Shown here: positions 8,225 to 16,133 of the stretch, in pieces
Layout of the letters: each line of letters starts with the position of its first letter
How positions within the stretch are numbered: position 1 is the first letter of the stretch
NCBI GenBank assembly: GCA_016928395.1
Contig: JAFGKV010000126.1
Span: forward strand, 1 to 20,885
Length of the DNA: 20,885 bases
DNA from: Candidatus Fermentibacterota bacterium
GTDB lineage: Bacteria > JAFGKV01
Direction of reading: 5' to 3'
Made by a program: the position numbers and the translations under genes
Notes under the pieces: generated by a model
Databases searched by the model: none
What the model saw: the letters and a program-made list of their open reading frames with translations, nothing else
Told to the model about the DNA's origin: nothing

Positions 8225-8249
8225 CGCCGGCGCCGAACGCCTCTACATA
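8221..8249 (+). promoter_or_regulatory. Weak candidate promoter for ompA
   Basis: TTGACG at 8221-8226 is five of six to the -35 consensus, with exactly 17 bases to TACATA, which is only three of six to TATAAT. It lies 48 bases before the ompA start and overlaps the stop of the upstream gene. Suggestive only. Confidence 0.22.
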
Positions 8250-8297
8250 GGTTCCCTGGGCAGTCACAACCGGTTGCTTTTCCCGATGGAGGTGCGT

Positions 8298-10418
8298 ATG
8301 CGTTGGGTATCCCTCACCGTGCTTGCGTTTCTGGTCGCGTCAAACGCCGTTTCGGCCGGCGTTTCACCCGGAGGGCTGCGGGGCCTGATCGAGACCCTTG
8401 ATGCCGGCAATGACGGCACTGGCACGCTCACCTTAGGGTTCCATGGGCTGTATAGGTCTCAGAAGCTCACACTTCTGAACGAGCAGGAGCGTTACCACCA
8501 GGGCCAGTTTCGTCTCAGTGTGACCTATGCCTTGGCCACCTATGTGGAATTTGGCGCATTCGTGCCGTACCACATGACCTATCTTTCTGGCCGGGGCGAT
8601 GTCGACAGCGACGCCAACGATTTTGAGAGTGGCTTTGGGGATCTGGAGACGCGGGCAAAGCTCACCATTCCATTCGGACCCAACGAGGCGATCCGCCTCG
8701 GCGGGATGGGATTCTATCGTTTCACCACCGGCGATGAGGACAAGGGCTACGGGAGTGATGATCCGGTCATGGGCGGCATGGGGCTGCTCACTTTCGATCT
8801 CGCCGATATACCCGGCACCGCGCCCATCCGGTTGCACGCGAACGCGGGGGTGGAGAAGTACAAGGACGTCGAACCTGCCGACGGCCTCCCTTCGATTGAG
8901 GACAACGATATCCTTCGCCTTTCGGCCGCCGTGGAGTTCCCAACGCCGGCCATGTCGTTCTTCCTAGAATGGTCCACGGATCAACTCTTCGAGCAGGGTG
9001 ATCTCGGTTTCTCCGACTCCCCCATGCGGCTCACGCCCGGCGTGCGCTTTGGCGGGCAGGGGGAGAGCTACCTTGATATTGGTGTACGTATCGGCCTCAA
9101 TGGCGATGATGCCCTCTACAAAGCCCCTGATTGGGAGTTGGTCGTATCATTGGGTACTCCTTCGCTCATGGCCACGCGTGACCGGGATGGCGACGGCGTG
9201 GCGGATGAACACGATCTCTGCCCAGACACGCCAAGTGGCGCGATAGTCGATGCCAACGGGTGTCCCACGGATTCGGATCTCGACGGCGTCTATGACGGCC
9301 TCGACCGTTGCCCCGGGACACCTCGGGGAGCTATCGTTGACATCTGGGGATGCCCGACCGACAGCGACGGCGACGGTGTGCCAGACGGCATGGATAAGTG
9401 CCCCGACTCACCGCCGGGTGCGCTCGTGGATCGTACCGGCTGCCCCCAAGACAGTGACGGCGACGGTGTGCCAGACGGCATGGACCGCTGCCCCGACACG
9501 CCCCGCGGCGCCAGGGTGGATGAGTTTGGCTGTTCGGAGGATAGCGACGGCGACGGTGTACCCGATGGCATCGACAAGTGCCCCGAAACACCCCCCAACG
9601 CGCCGGTAGATCGGTCTGGCTGTCCCCTCGATTCCGATGGCGACGGTGTGCCCGATGGCATCGACAAATGCCCCGAAACCCGCCCGAATACCGTGGTGGA
9701 TGAACGGGGATGTCCCATTGACGAAGATTCTGATGGCGTGCCCGACGGCGTGGATCGGTGCCCAGGAACGCCGTATGGAGTCAAGGTCGACGGCTTCGGC
9801 TGTCCACTGGATTCCGACGGAGACGGCGTATACGACGGATTGGATCGGTGCCCGGATACGCCCTATGGAGTCAAGGTCGCTGCCAATGGCTGCCCCCTGG
9901 ACGAGGATAAGGATGGCGTGCCCGACGGGCTGGATCTCTGCCCGGATACGCCGTACGGCGCCGTGGTTGACCGCAACGGCTGCCCCCTGGATTCCGATGG
10001 CGATGGAGTGTATGATGGGCTGGACAAGTGCCCCAACACCACGCCGGGGGTGAAAGTAAACAAGTGGGGATGCCCGGAGCGAACACGCCTGGAGGGCGTC
10101 ACTTTCGCGTACAATAGCGCCGAGCTGAATCCCGAGGCATTGCCGGTGCTCGACAAGGCTGGTCAGCTTCTGGTGGATATACCCGAGATGAAGGTTCGCA
10201 TCGAGGGCCACACCGACTCCGACGGCTCCGATGCCTACAATCTTGACCTGAGCCAGCGTCGGGCGGAATCCGTCCGAGCCTATCTCACCAAGAGGTTCAG
10301 CATCGACCCGATGCGCATCGATGCTCGGGGCTTTGGAGAGTCGGTGCCCATCGCCAGCAATGCCACGCCGGAGGGGAAGGCCCTCAATAGGCGGGTGGAG
10401 TTCGTGACCGTAGACTAG
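8298..10418 (+). CDS. OmpA family outer-membrane protein with ten thrombospondin type 3 repeats
   Basis: A 706-residue exported protein that would tether the outer membrane to peptidoglycan. In order: a signal peptide (MRWVSLTVLAFLVASNAVSA, about 1-20); an N-terminal region (about 22-290) rich in alternating strands, with FGAFVPYHMTY and aromatic strand ends, consistent with a beta-barrel; ten thrombospondin type 3 repeats of exactly 30 residues (295-594); and a C-terminal OmpA peptidoglycan-binding domain (about 596-706) with GVTFAYNSAEL, IEGHTDSDGSDAYN, LSQRRAESVRAYL and the closing NRRVEFV. ATG 8298 is chosen over earlier in-frame ATGs because GGAGG is five bases upstream and the signal peptide begins there. 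Calcium binding by the repeats is known for the family and not shown here. A strong hairpin terminator follows. Cell-surface anchoring is well supported; a more specific role is not. Confidence 0.93.
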   Translation: MRWVSLTVLAFLVASNAVSAGVSPGGLRGLIETLDAGNDGTGTLTLGFHGLYRSQKLTLLNEQERYHQGQFRLSVTYALATYVEFGAFVPYHMTYLSGRGDVDSDANDFESGFGDLETRAKLTIPFGPNEAIRLGGMGFYRFTTGDEDKGYGSDDPVMGGMGLLTFDLADIPGTAPIRLHANAGVEKYKDVEPADGLPSIEDNDILRLSAAVEFPTPAMSFFLEWSTDQLFEQGDLGFSDSPMRLTPGVRFGGQGESYLDIGVRIGLNGDDALYKAPDWELVVSLGTPSLMATRDRDGDGVADEHDLCPDTPSGAIVDANGCPTDSDLDGVYDGLDRCPGTPRGAIVDIWGCPTDSDGDGVPDGMDKCPDSPPGALVDRTGCPQDSDGDGVPDGMDRCPDTPRGARVDEFGCSEDSDGDGVPDGIDKCPETPPNAPVDRSGCPLDSDGDGVPDGIDKCPETRPNTVVDERGCPIDEDSDGVPDGVDRCPGTPYGVKVDGFGCPLDSDGDGVYDGLDRCPDTPYGVKVAANGCPLDEDKDGVPDGLDLCPDTPYGAVVDRNGCPLDSDGDGVYDGLDKCPNTTPGVKVNKWGCPERTRLEGVTFAYNSAELNPEALPVLDKAGQLLVDIPEMKVRIEGHTDSDGSDAYNLDLSQRRAESVRAYLTKRFSIDPMRIDARGFGESVPIASNATPEGKALNRRVEFVTVD
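9180..10079 (+). repeat. Ten tandem 90-bp units encoding thrombospondin type 3 repeats
   Basis: Ten in-phase units of exactly 90 bp, with no indel across 900 bp. Each encodes the pattern DSDGDGVPDGxDxCPxTPxG followed by a short tail ending in GC, so each unit has two cysteines, 20 in all. Acidic D-x-D-x-D-G residues are the known calcium ligands of this repeat. Units 3 and 4 share almost all of their first 36 bases (starting at 9360 and 9450), and units 5 and 6 are also close, pointing to recent tandem duplication. Confidence 0.95.
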
Positions 10419-10424
10419 TCGCAC

Positions 10425-10472
10425 GCACGAGCCTTGGGGCGCCTCCTTTGGGGCGCCCCAAGGCTTTCGTGC
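10425..10472 (+). terminator. Long hairpin terminator after ompA
   Basis: A perfect 14-bp inverted repeat, AGCCTTGGGGCGCC at 10430-10443 and its complement at 10452-10465, with an eight-base loop. It is extended by an outer 5-bp stem, GCACG (10425-10429) with CGTGC (10468-10472), across a two-base bulge. It lies six bases after the ompA stop. There is no long T-run, so it is not a textbook intrinsic terminator, but stem length and position fit one. It would separate ompA from the EF-G gene. Confidence 0.8.
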
Positions 10473-10492
10473 CGACGCCTGGGAGGAGTGAG

Positions 10493-12535
10493 ATGAGCCG
10501 CCGCATAGGCATGATTCGCAACATAGGTATTATCGCGCACATCGATGCCGGGAAGACCACCACGAGCGAGCACTTCCTCTACTACTCCGGCACAACCCAC
10601 CGCATCGGAAAGATCGACGATGGCAACACTGTGCTCGACTATTTGGAGCAGGAACGCGACCGAGGCATTACCATCACGTCCGCCGCGGCGACGCTGATGT
10701 GGAACAATCATACTATCAACCTGGTTGATACACCCGGCCACGTGGATTTCACGGTGGAGGTGGAGCGCTCCCTCATGGCCATAGACGGCGCGGTTACCGT
10801 GCTCTGCGGTGTCGGGGGCGTCGAGCCGCAAACGGAGAACGTCTGGCGTCGCGCGATGCGCTACCACCTACCGAGCATCGTGTTCGTCAACAAGATGGAC
10901 CGGATCGGCGCCGACTTCGACCGGGCGGTTCGAATGGTGCGAGAACGTCTTGGACTGGCCTGTATCGTCACTCAGCTTCCCGTAGGTTCCGGCAACTCCT
11001 TCGCCGGCATCATTGACTTGGTGCCTATGGAGATGCTGGTCTGGGATCAGGAGAACCAGGGCGCCACTTTCAGCCGTCTTCCGGTGGCCGAGGCCGAGGC
11101 TGATCGGGCAGCCGAGGCCCGGGTGGCCATGCTGGAGGCCATCGCAGATCGGGACGATCACTTCTTCACCCTCATGGTGGAACAGGGCAACCCCCCACGA
11201 GACGAGATCCTCGCGGCGCTACGTCGGGTGACCTGCCGATGCGCCGCAGTCCCGGTGGTGTGCGGCGCCGCTCTGCGTAATGTGGGCATCCAGCCGCTTC
11301 TGGACGCCGTGGTGGCATTTTTGCCCTCGCCTCAGGACCGAGAGCCAGTAGTGGCCCGGGCGGTGGACACCGGCGAGGCCATTGCCCTCGTGCCAGACGA
11401 GAAGGAGGCATTCTGCGCCTTGGCTTTCAAGGTAATGTACCAGGAGAGCCAGAGCCGGCTGACCTACGTGCGGGTGTACTCAGGGACACTGGAGCCCGGT
11501 CACGATGTCTACAACCCGACGAAGGATGTTGTCGAGCGGCCCAAACGGTTCTTTCGCATGTATGCTGACAAGCGGCTCAAGCTGGATCGTCTGACGGCGG
11601 GTGACGTGGTCGCGGTTGCGGGATTCGGGGAAGCGGCCACCGGTGACACATTATGCACGCCAGCGCGGCCGGTGGTCCTCTCGCAGAGCATGGACTTCCC
11701 GATACCAGTGGTCTCGGCAGCCATCGAGCCAAGGACACGGAAGGATGAGGAACGTCTTGCGAGAGCGCTGGAGAAACTGCTCGTTGAGGATCCGACTTTC
11801 TCGGTTCGGGAAGACCGAGACACAGGGCAGACGGTTATCTCCGCCATGGGAGAGCTGCATCTGGAGGTCATCGTGCAACGGCTGGCGGACAACTTCCAGG
11901 TTGACGCCCGCACTGGGACCCCCCAGGTCGCCTATAAGGAAACCGTGAAGTCACTGGCCCAAGCCGCCGCCCATTACGAAAAGCAACTGGCCGGCCGTGT
12001 CCACGCGGCCACCGTAGTGGTGGAGGTATCGCGGGGAGCGCAAGGCAGCGGAGTGCTCATCGATTTCTCTCAGGCTGCTGCAACACTGCCAGACGACCTG
12101 CGCAATGTCGCCGAGGGTACCATCCGGTCTTCCGTCACCTCTGGAGTATTGCTTGGGTACCCCATGACCGATCTCCTCGTTCGTCTCCACCGTATCGAGT
12201 ATGCAGAAGACGCCGTCAGCACCATCGCCGTGGCGGGCGCCGCGGCCAAGGCATTTCAGGACGCGTGCGCACAGGCAACGCCGGTGCTGCTGGAACCCCA
12301 CGTCTGGGTCGAGATCGCACTGCCGCCGGAGGCACTCGGCGCGGTGGTCGAGTCGTTGAACGCCCGGGGCGGAAAAGTCAGCGAGATCGGATCGAACCCG
12401 GCAGGGCACACCGTTCGGTCCACCGCGCCCATGTCGAAGATGTTCGGCTACGCTACCCAGCTTCGATCGCTCAGTCAGGGCCGTGCGTCGCTGTTCATGA
12501 AATTCAGTCACTATGCCGAGTGCGACAGGGACTAG
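10493..12535 (+). CDS. Elongation factor G paralog (EF-G2-like GTPase)
   Basis: A 680-residue translational GTPase with all five EF-G domains. G motifs are intact: AHIDAGKT (15-22), DTPGHVDF (from 79) and NKMD (133-136). Domain V ends with MSKMFGYATQLRSLSQGRAS. The switch I region, DDGNTVLDYLEQERDRGITI, resembles the spdEFG2/mitochondrial EF-G2 type more than housekeeping EF-G. In domain IV the usual SGGxGQ tip loop is replaced by KQLAGRVHAA (497-506), and the second tip loop reads YAEDAVS with Ala571 where EF-G has its conserved histidine. Mitochondrial EF-G2 acts in ribosome recycling and not translocation; a similar specialisation here is inference. No S12, S7 or EF-Tu genes adjoin it, unlike a str-operon fusA. 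ATG 10493 has GGAGG six bases upstream. Confidence 0.9.
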   Translation: MSRRIGMIRNIGIIAHIDAGKTTTSEHFLYYSGTTHRIGKIDDGNTVLDYLEQERDRGITITSAAATLMWNNHTINLVDTPGHVDFTVEVERSLMAIDGAVTVLCGVGGVEPQTENVWRRAMRYHLPSIVFVNKMDRIGADFDRAVRMVRERLGLACIVTQLPVGSGNSFAGIIDLVPMEMLVWDQENQGATFSRLPVAEAEADRAAEARVAMLEAIADRDDHFFTLMVEQGNPPRDEILAALRRVTCRCAAVPVVCGAALRNVGIQPLLDAVVAFLPSPQDREPVVARAVDTGEAIALVPDEKEAFCALAFKVMYQESQSRLTYVRVYSGTLEPGHDVYNPTKDVVERPKRFFRMYADKRLKLDRLTAGDVVAVAGFGEAATGDTLCTPARPVVLSQSMDFPIPVVSAAIEPRTRKDEERLARALEKLLVEDPTFSVREDRDTGQTVISAMGELHLEVIVQRLADNFQVDARTGTPQVAYKETVKSLAQAAAHYEKQLAGRVHAATVVVEVSRGAQGSGVLIDFSQAAATLPDDLRNVAEGTIRSSVTSGVLLGYPMTDLLVRLHRIEYAEDAVSTIAVAGAAAKAFQDACAQATPVLLEPHVWVEIALPPEALGAVVESLNARGGKVSEIGSNPAGHTVRSTAPMSKMFGYATQLRSLSQGRASLFMKFSHYAECDRD

Positions 12536-12660
12536 GGCCACCGGCCTCCGTCGCGTCATTCACGCCACGCTCAGCTGTCCTATGTCAGCCTGCTAGACGT
12601 CCCTCACCCAGGTCCACACCTGAATGCTCGAGGCTCTGCCTGGAGACCAAACCCTGTTTC

Positions 12661-15600
12661 CTAGTCCTCCTCCTCCCCTACCTCGAGGCGACTGAAGGTC
12701 CTCAGCACGAGAGGATCGGTCTCGTCGTGCATGCGTAGGCGCACGAAGTCTCGTGTTTCGCGATCACCAAGGCCCAGCAGCGCCTCCACCGCTGCCATCC
12801 GTTCAGGGGCACCCGATGGATCGCTCCAGGCGTCCAGCGCGTGCATCATGGTGCGCCTTCCCAAGGCCCGCGCCCGGAGGCATCCCGCGGTCGCGCTATC
12901 GGGTATGGCAGTCACGAGCTGTCCGAGTGTCCTGATGTGAACCACGCGGGACGAGGGGATTCCAGCTCCAGAACCTGGTACCTCCCGCGATACTGGGTTC
13001 GGCATGTGCGATCCGATAGCCTCGCTGACAGCCGAAACCGCACGAGGTCCGAATGATACCAGCGCCTTCGACGCGGCGGCTCTGACCGTGAGGGTCGGAT
13101 CAGCCAAAAGACCCACCAGGGCCGGTATGGAGGTCGTGTCGCCAAGAGCACCCAAGGCAGCTGACGCTTGGATCCGCCGACGTTCCATCTCGTCGTGCAG
13201 GAAGGGACGAAGCGAGGGGGCCGCCACAGAGTCTCCCAGGGCGCCCAACGCGGTGATAACCCGGGTCCAGTGGGATTGCCTGCGTCGGTCTCTGAGCATG
13301 CGTTCCAATGGCGGGCGAGCGTCAACCCTCTTCATCTCGCCCAGAAGACCTATGACGTTCCGCACGACCTGATCGTCGGAATCGTCGAGCCGGGATATGA
13401 TGCGCGCAGCAAAAGAATCAGGGAATGCCTTGCCGATTTCCACCAGAGTCCGGTACTCCAGGCCGTCTCTGCTGCCTATCTTGTGCTCCACGGCATAGTT
13501 CACCGCTTCGATACCGCGGGTCATCAAAGCCGCCCGAGCCCGGCGAACCCGCTCCCTGGCGCTACCGACTTCCCACAGTGATGCCGTGGCAAAAAGCTCA
13601 TCCAAGACCCGTGCCGAGTCTTCAGCGGTCAGCACCGGGTCAGGGATGACTTCGTCGGGCAGCACGATGTCCCGGGGCAGATCGATGCCGATGGAGAAGA
13701 GCGACGAAGACCAGGCAGCCGAATCCTCTCCGGCAGAGCCCCGTGGGTAGGTGTCACGGCCCTCCAGGTCGAGGAACAGCCCGAGGCCGCTGAAGCCGCG
13801 AGCCCAGGTGGCTGCGCCCTGGCCAGTGCCGGTCGTCGCGTAGAGGTCGTCACCCTGGGCGTCGACGAAGATGCCGACGGAGTTGGCGATGCTCATGCCC
13901 TGCCCGTCGCTGACCACATAGTAGTCATTGCCGCTTTCCTCCAGCAGCATGCCCACGGACAGGTCATGGCCCGTGCCCTGGGTGACGCCGAACCTGCACA
14001 CGTAGTGGTCATCGCCGCCCCGGTCCCACAATGCACCAATCGAGAGGTGGATGCCCGCCCCCTGGGCATACTGGGTGGCCACGTAGCGATCATTGCCTCC
14101 GCCATCGAAGAGCAGGCCGAGAGAATACCAGTAGGAGGCGCCCTGGGCATAGACCTCGGCATGGTAGAAGTCATTGCCTTCCTCATCGATGAGCAGGCCG
14201 ACACCGCCGGCGGCCCGGGGCCGGAAGCCGATGGCAAACCCCTGCGACAGAGACTGGAAGTCATGAGGAAGCAGCGGCCTGTGGAGGTAGCGGCCTCCTG
14301 CCCTGTACACATCGTTGCCGGCTTTGTCGTAGAGGAGCCCGATGCCAAATGTCGAGGCAAATCCCTGCGACTGCCGGGCGCAGAGATAGGTATCATTGTC
14401 ATCGTGGCGCACCGGGCGCGCGCCAGTGCCGGGCACCTTGACCAGGCTCAGGTCAAAGGCTCTGTCAGGTTCGATCTCCTGCGCCGGAGGCGGGTCGTCG
14501 GCCACCAGAGATACAAGAGCGCCCATGCCGAACGCGCCCGCTCCCTGGCAGAAGTTTCGCCCCTCCAGCAGATCTCGCCCTCCCCCATCTACCAGAAACC
14601 CTGCTCCAAAGAAACCCGCGCCCGCAGAGCCGTCACCGCCCCGGTAGACATCGTCTCCATCCAGATCCAGGAGCACCGCAAGGCCCAGCACCGCGCCTCC
14701 GATGCAGAAAGCACGGCCCTGGGCGTCGTACAGATCATCCCCGGAGATGTCTACGACTGCCGAGAGCGCACGAAGAAGCCCTCCCACGGCCGAAGCGACC
14801 CGGCCCCGGTACACATCATCCCCCCCGAGGTCGACCACGAACGCGATGCGCCGCAGAGCCTCAGGCCCGTAGGAGTTGGGCCCTTCTCCGCAGATCGCCA
14901 GGAGCCCCCACGGCGTGTCAAAGACCGCGCGAACATCCCCATCCAGACCATCCACAACACGCTGCGGTTCGCTCGGGATCTGCCCGATGTCGGCATGCCG
15001 CACTGCCTCAACATCGGCTCGAAGCCGCACCACCGCGTCCGCGAATACCCGGGAAGCCTCGGTGAGCGCACCACGGTTCATGCGGGCCCCGGCGTCCAGG
15101 ATGCGATCCTCGTTCAAGAGGCCGGTGGTATCGGCGCGCATGCCGAACTCTCGAAGAATCGCACCCTTTGCGGCAGCATCCTCAGGGTCGTCCTGATCGC
15201 CCCAGAACGCAGACGCGGCCATCACGACATGCGCCCGATCCTCAGGGGTCAAGCCTGAGAAGGCCTCGTCAAGCCCGTCCTGGGCCTGGTGGCACACGTG
15301 GAGGAACACGTCAACCGCTCCCTGGAATGGCGATTCGCCCGCTGGGTAGAGCAAAGCCGCACGGCCCCAGGGCATCACGGGCCGGGCCCTCTTCCCGGCC
15401 AGAGCCGGCGGCGCCTCGGCGAGTTCGCCCAGAGAAGCCGCCAGGCCCCCGAGTCCCGTGAAGTCTGCCAGCGTGTCCCGGATCCGGGCAACGGCGTCGC
15501 TATGAAACCCGGGCAGCGTGAGCGGATCGTTCAGAATGGCCTCCACGATCTCAAGCCGGAAGGTGTCATCCTCGGCGTAGAGTTTGTCGAAGCCCAGCTC

Positions 15601-15801
15601 CAAAAGGGTGACATCGAGATACTCCAGAGCCTGCACCAGAGTCTGTACCGCCAGCGAGTCGACCCCGCCTGCGGCAGGAAGCCAGTCTGAGTCGGAGGCC
15701 TCGCCCCATGCGGCAAAGGCACAGAGTCCCAGTGCCGAAAGCAGTATCCCTTTCATCGCCGTACGATTCCATGGGGGCAGTGTACTCCGGTGGTGCGTCA
15801 T
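12661..15801 (-). CDS. Large exported protein with GNDxY repeats and C-terminal HEAT-like repeats
   Basis: A 1046-residue protein with no function I can name. ATG 15801 has a strong GAGGAGG seven bases upstream. It gives an extended basic n-region before a hydrophobic core, MKGILLSALGLCAFAAWGEA (16-35), so it is probably secreted. Residues about 40-320 are mostly helical with no recognised domain. Residues 325-688 hold about 12 copies of a repeat centred on G-[ND]-D-x-Y, mostly 26-28 residues apart, each followed by a QG or GxG turn and a hydrophobic G-[ILM]-[LF]-x-D strand. Residues about 735-1040 form HEAT-like helical repeats (for example VVRNVIGLLGEM, RRRIQASAALGALGD, VRAAASKALVSFGP). The Asp/Gly pattern recalls RTX-like calcium-binding solenoids. 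A surface or periplasmic scaffold is an inference. It converges with the EF-G gene across 125 nt with no convincing terminator. Confidence 0.85.
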   Translation of the reverse strand: MTHHRSTLPPWNRTAMKGILLSALGLCAFAAWGEASDSDWLPAAGGVDSLAVQTLVQALEYLDVTLLELGFDKLYAEDDTFRLEIVEAILNDPLTLPGFHSDAVARIRDTLADFTGLGGLAASLGELAEAPPALAGKRARPVMPWGRAALLYPAGESPFQGAVDVFLHVCHQAQDGLDEAFSGLTPEDRAHVVMAASAFWGDQDDPEDAAAKGAILREFGMRADTTGLLNEDRILDAGARMNRGALTEASRVFADAVVRLRADVEAVRHADIGQIPSEPQRVVDGLDGDVRAVFDTPWGLLAICGEGPNSYGPEALRRIAFVVDLGGDDVYRGRVASAVGGLLRALSAVVDISGDDLYDAQGRAFCIGGAVLGLAVLLDLDGDDVYRGGDGSAGAGFFGAGFLVDGGGRDLLEGRNFCQGAGAFGMGALVSLVADDPPPAQEIEPDRAFDLSLVKVPGTGARPVRHDDNDTYLCARQSQGFASTFGIGLLYDKAGNDVYRAGGRYLHRPLLPHDFQSLSQGFAIGFRPRAAGGVGLLIDEEGNDFYHAEVYAQGASYWYSLGLLFDGGGNDRYVATQYAQGAGIHLSIGALWDRGGDDHYVCRFGVTQGTGHDLSVGMLLEESGNDYYVVSDGQGMSIANSVGIFVDAQGDDLYATTGTGQGAATWARGFSGLGLFLDLEGRDTYPRGSAGEDSAAWSSSLFSIGIDLPRDIVLPDEVIPDPVLTAEDSARVLDELFATASLWEVGSARERVRRARAALMTRGIEAVNYAVEHKIGSRDGLEYRTLVEIGKAFPDSFAARIISRLDDSDDQVVRNVIGLLGEMKRVDARPPLERMLRDRRRQSHWTRVITALGALGDSVAAPSLRPFLHDEMERRRIQASAALGALGDTTSIPALVGLLADPTLTVRAAASKALVSFGPRAVSAVSEAIGSHMPNPVSREVPGSGAGIPSSRVVHIRTLGQLVTAIPDSATAGCLRARALGRRTMMHALDAWSDPSGAPERMAAVEALLGLGDRETRDFVRLRMHDETDPLVLRTFSRLEVGEEED
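13738..14829 (-). repeat. GNDxY repeat array of about 27-residue period
   Basis: Protein-level repeats at residues 325, 352, 380, 406, 467, 493, 540, 567, 594, 622, 648 and 679 (position of the G-rich turn before the Asp). Spacings are 27, 28, 26, 61, 26, 47, 27, 27, 28, 26 and 31; the 61 and 47 intervals carry insertions. Consensus: G-[NDR]-D-x-Y-x(5-8)-Q-G-x(6-8)-[SG]-[ILV]-G-[ILM]-[LF]-[LVFY]-D-x-x. The DNA copies are diverged, so this is an old array. Confidence 0.85.
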
Positions 15802-16133
15802 AGCAAATCCTCCTCAAGTTGCGAGCTGGACTATGGGTGCACGTAGGCCTTGGCCATCGCCTCCGGTATGCCCATGGGCGTGTGCATACTAGCCCGAAGC
15901 GTCGGAAGCAAGGGCTGTCGGTGACAAAGGAACCCGGAGGGGATGGGCCCGCGCCCACGGTCAGGCGCACTGCGCGGCAGGGGCGGGCGGTGATGTCGTC
16001 TCCTGGCGACCTATGACTCTTGACTGCGGCGATGCCTCGTCCCGACTTGCGAGCCTCTTCGAAAAGAGAATGCCTGGAACGAACGAGCCGACGCAGCGCC
16101 CGGGCGGCGTGCCGGCAGAGAGGAGCACATTTC
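15802..16133. other. Divergent intergenic region of 332 bp
   Basis: This separates the divergent GNDxY/HEAT and methyltransferase genes and should hold both promoters. I see no clear -35/-10 pair on either strand. It contains a 10-bp perfect palindrome GCCCATGGGC (15870-15879) and a 5-bp hairpin TGGGC-CCGC-GCCCA (15944-15957). The frame upstream of the methyltransferase start is open back to 16020 but shows no family similarity. No RNA gene is apparent. Confidence 0.5.

Noticed and set aside
9180-10079. Tandem repeats as a CRISPR array
   Set aside because: The units are in-frame 90-bp coding repeats of TSP3 with no spacer structure and no cas genes nearby.
9408-10424. Long minus-strand open frame opposite ompA (338 codons), and a second at 9290-9784
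   Set aside because: Both are mirror frames produced by the GC-rich 90-bp repeats. The translations are repeat echoes with no domain, signal peptide or ribosome-binding site.
12536-12660. Possible terminator hairpins between the convergent EF-G and GNDxY/HEAT genes
   Set aside because: Only 4-5 bp stems are present (for example CAGGT-CCAC-ACCTG at 12609-12622) and there are no T-runs, too weak to call.
13966-15258. 430-codon plus-strand open frame opposite the GNDxY/HEAT gene
   Set aside because: It lies antisense to a clearly coding, repeat-structured protein. It shows no recognisable motif and results from codon bias.
16020-16133. 38-residue N-terminal extension of the methyltransferase
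   Set aside because: ATG 16134 has a strong Shine-Dalgarno and the extension looks like intergenic sequence.
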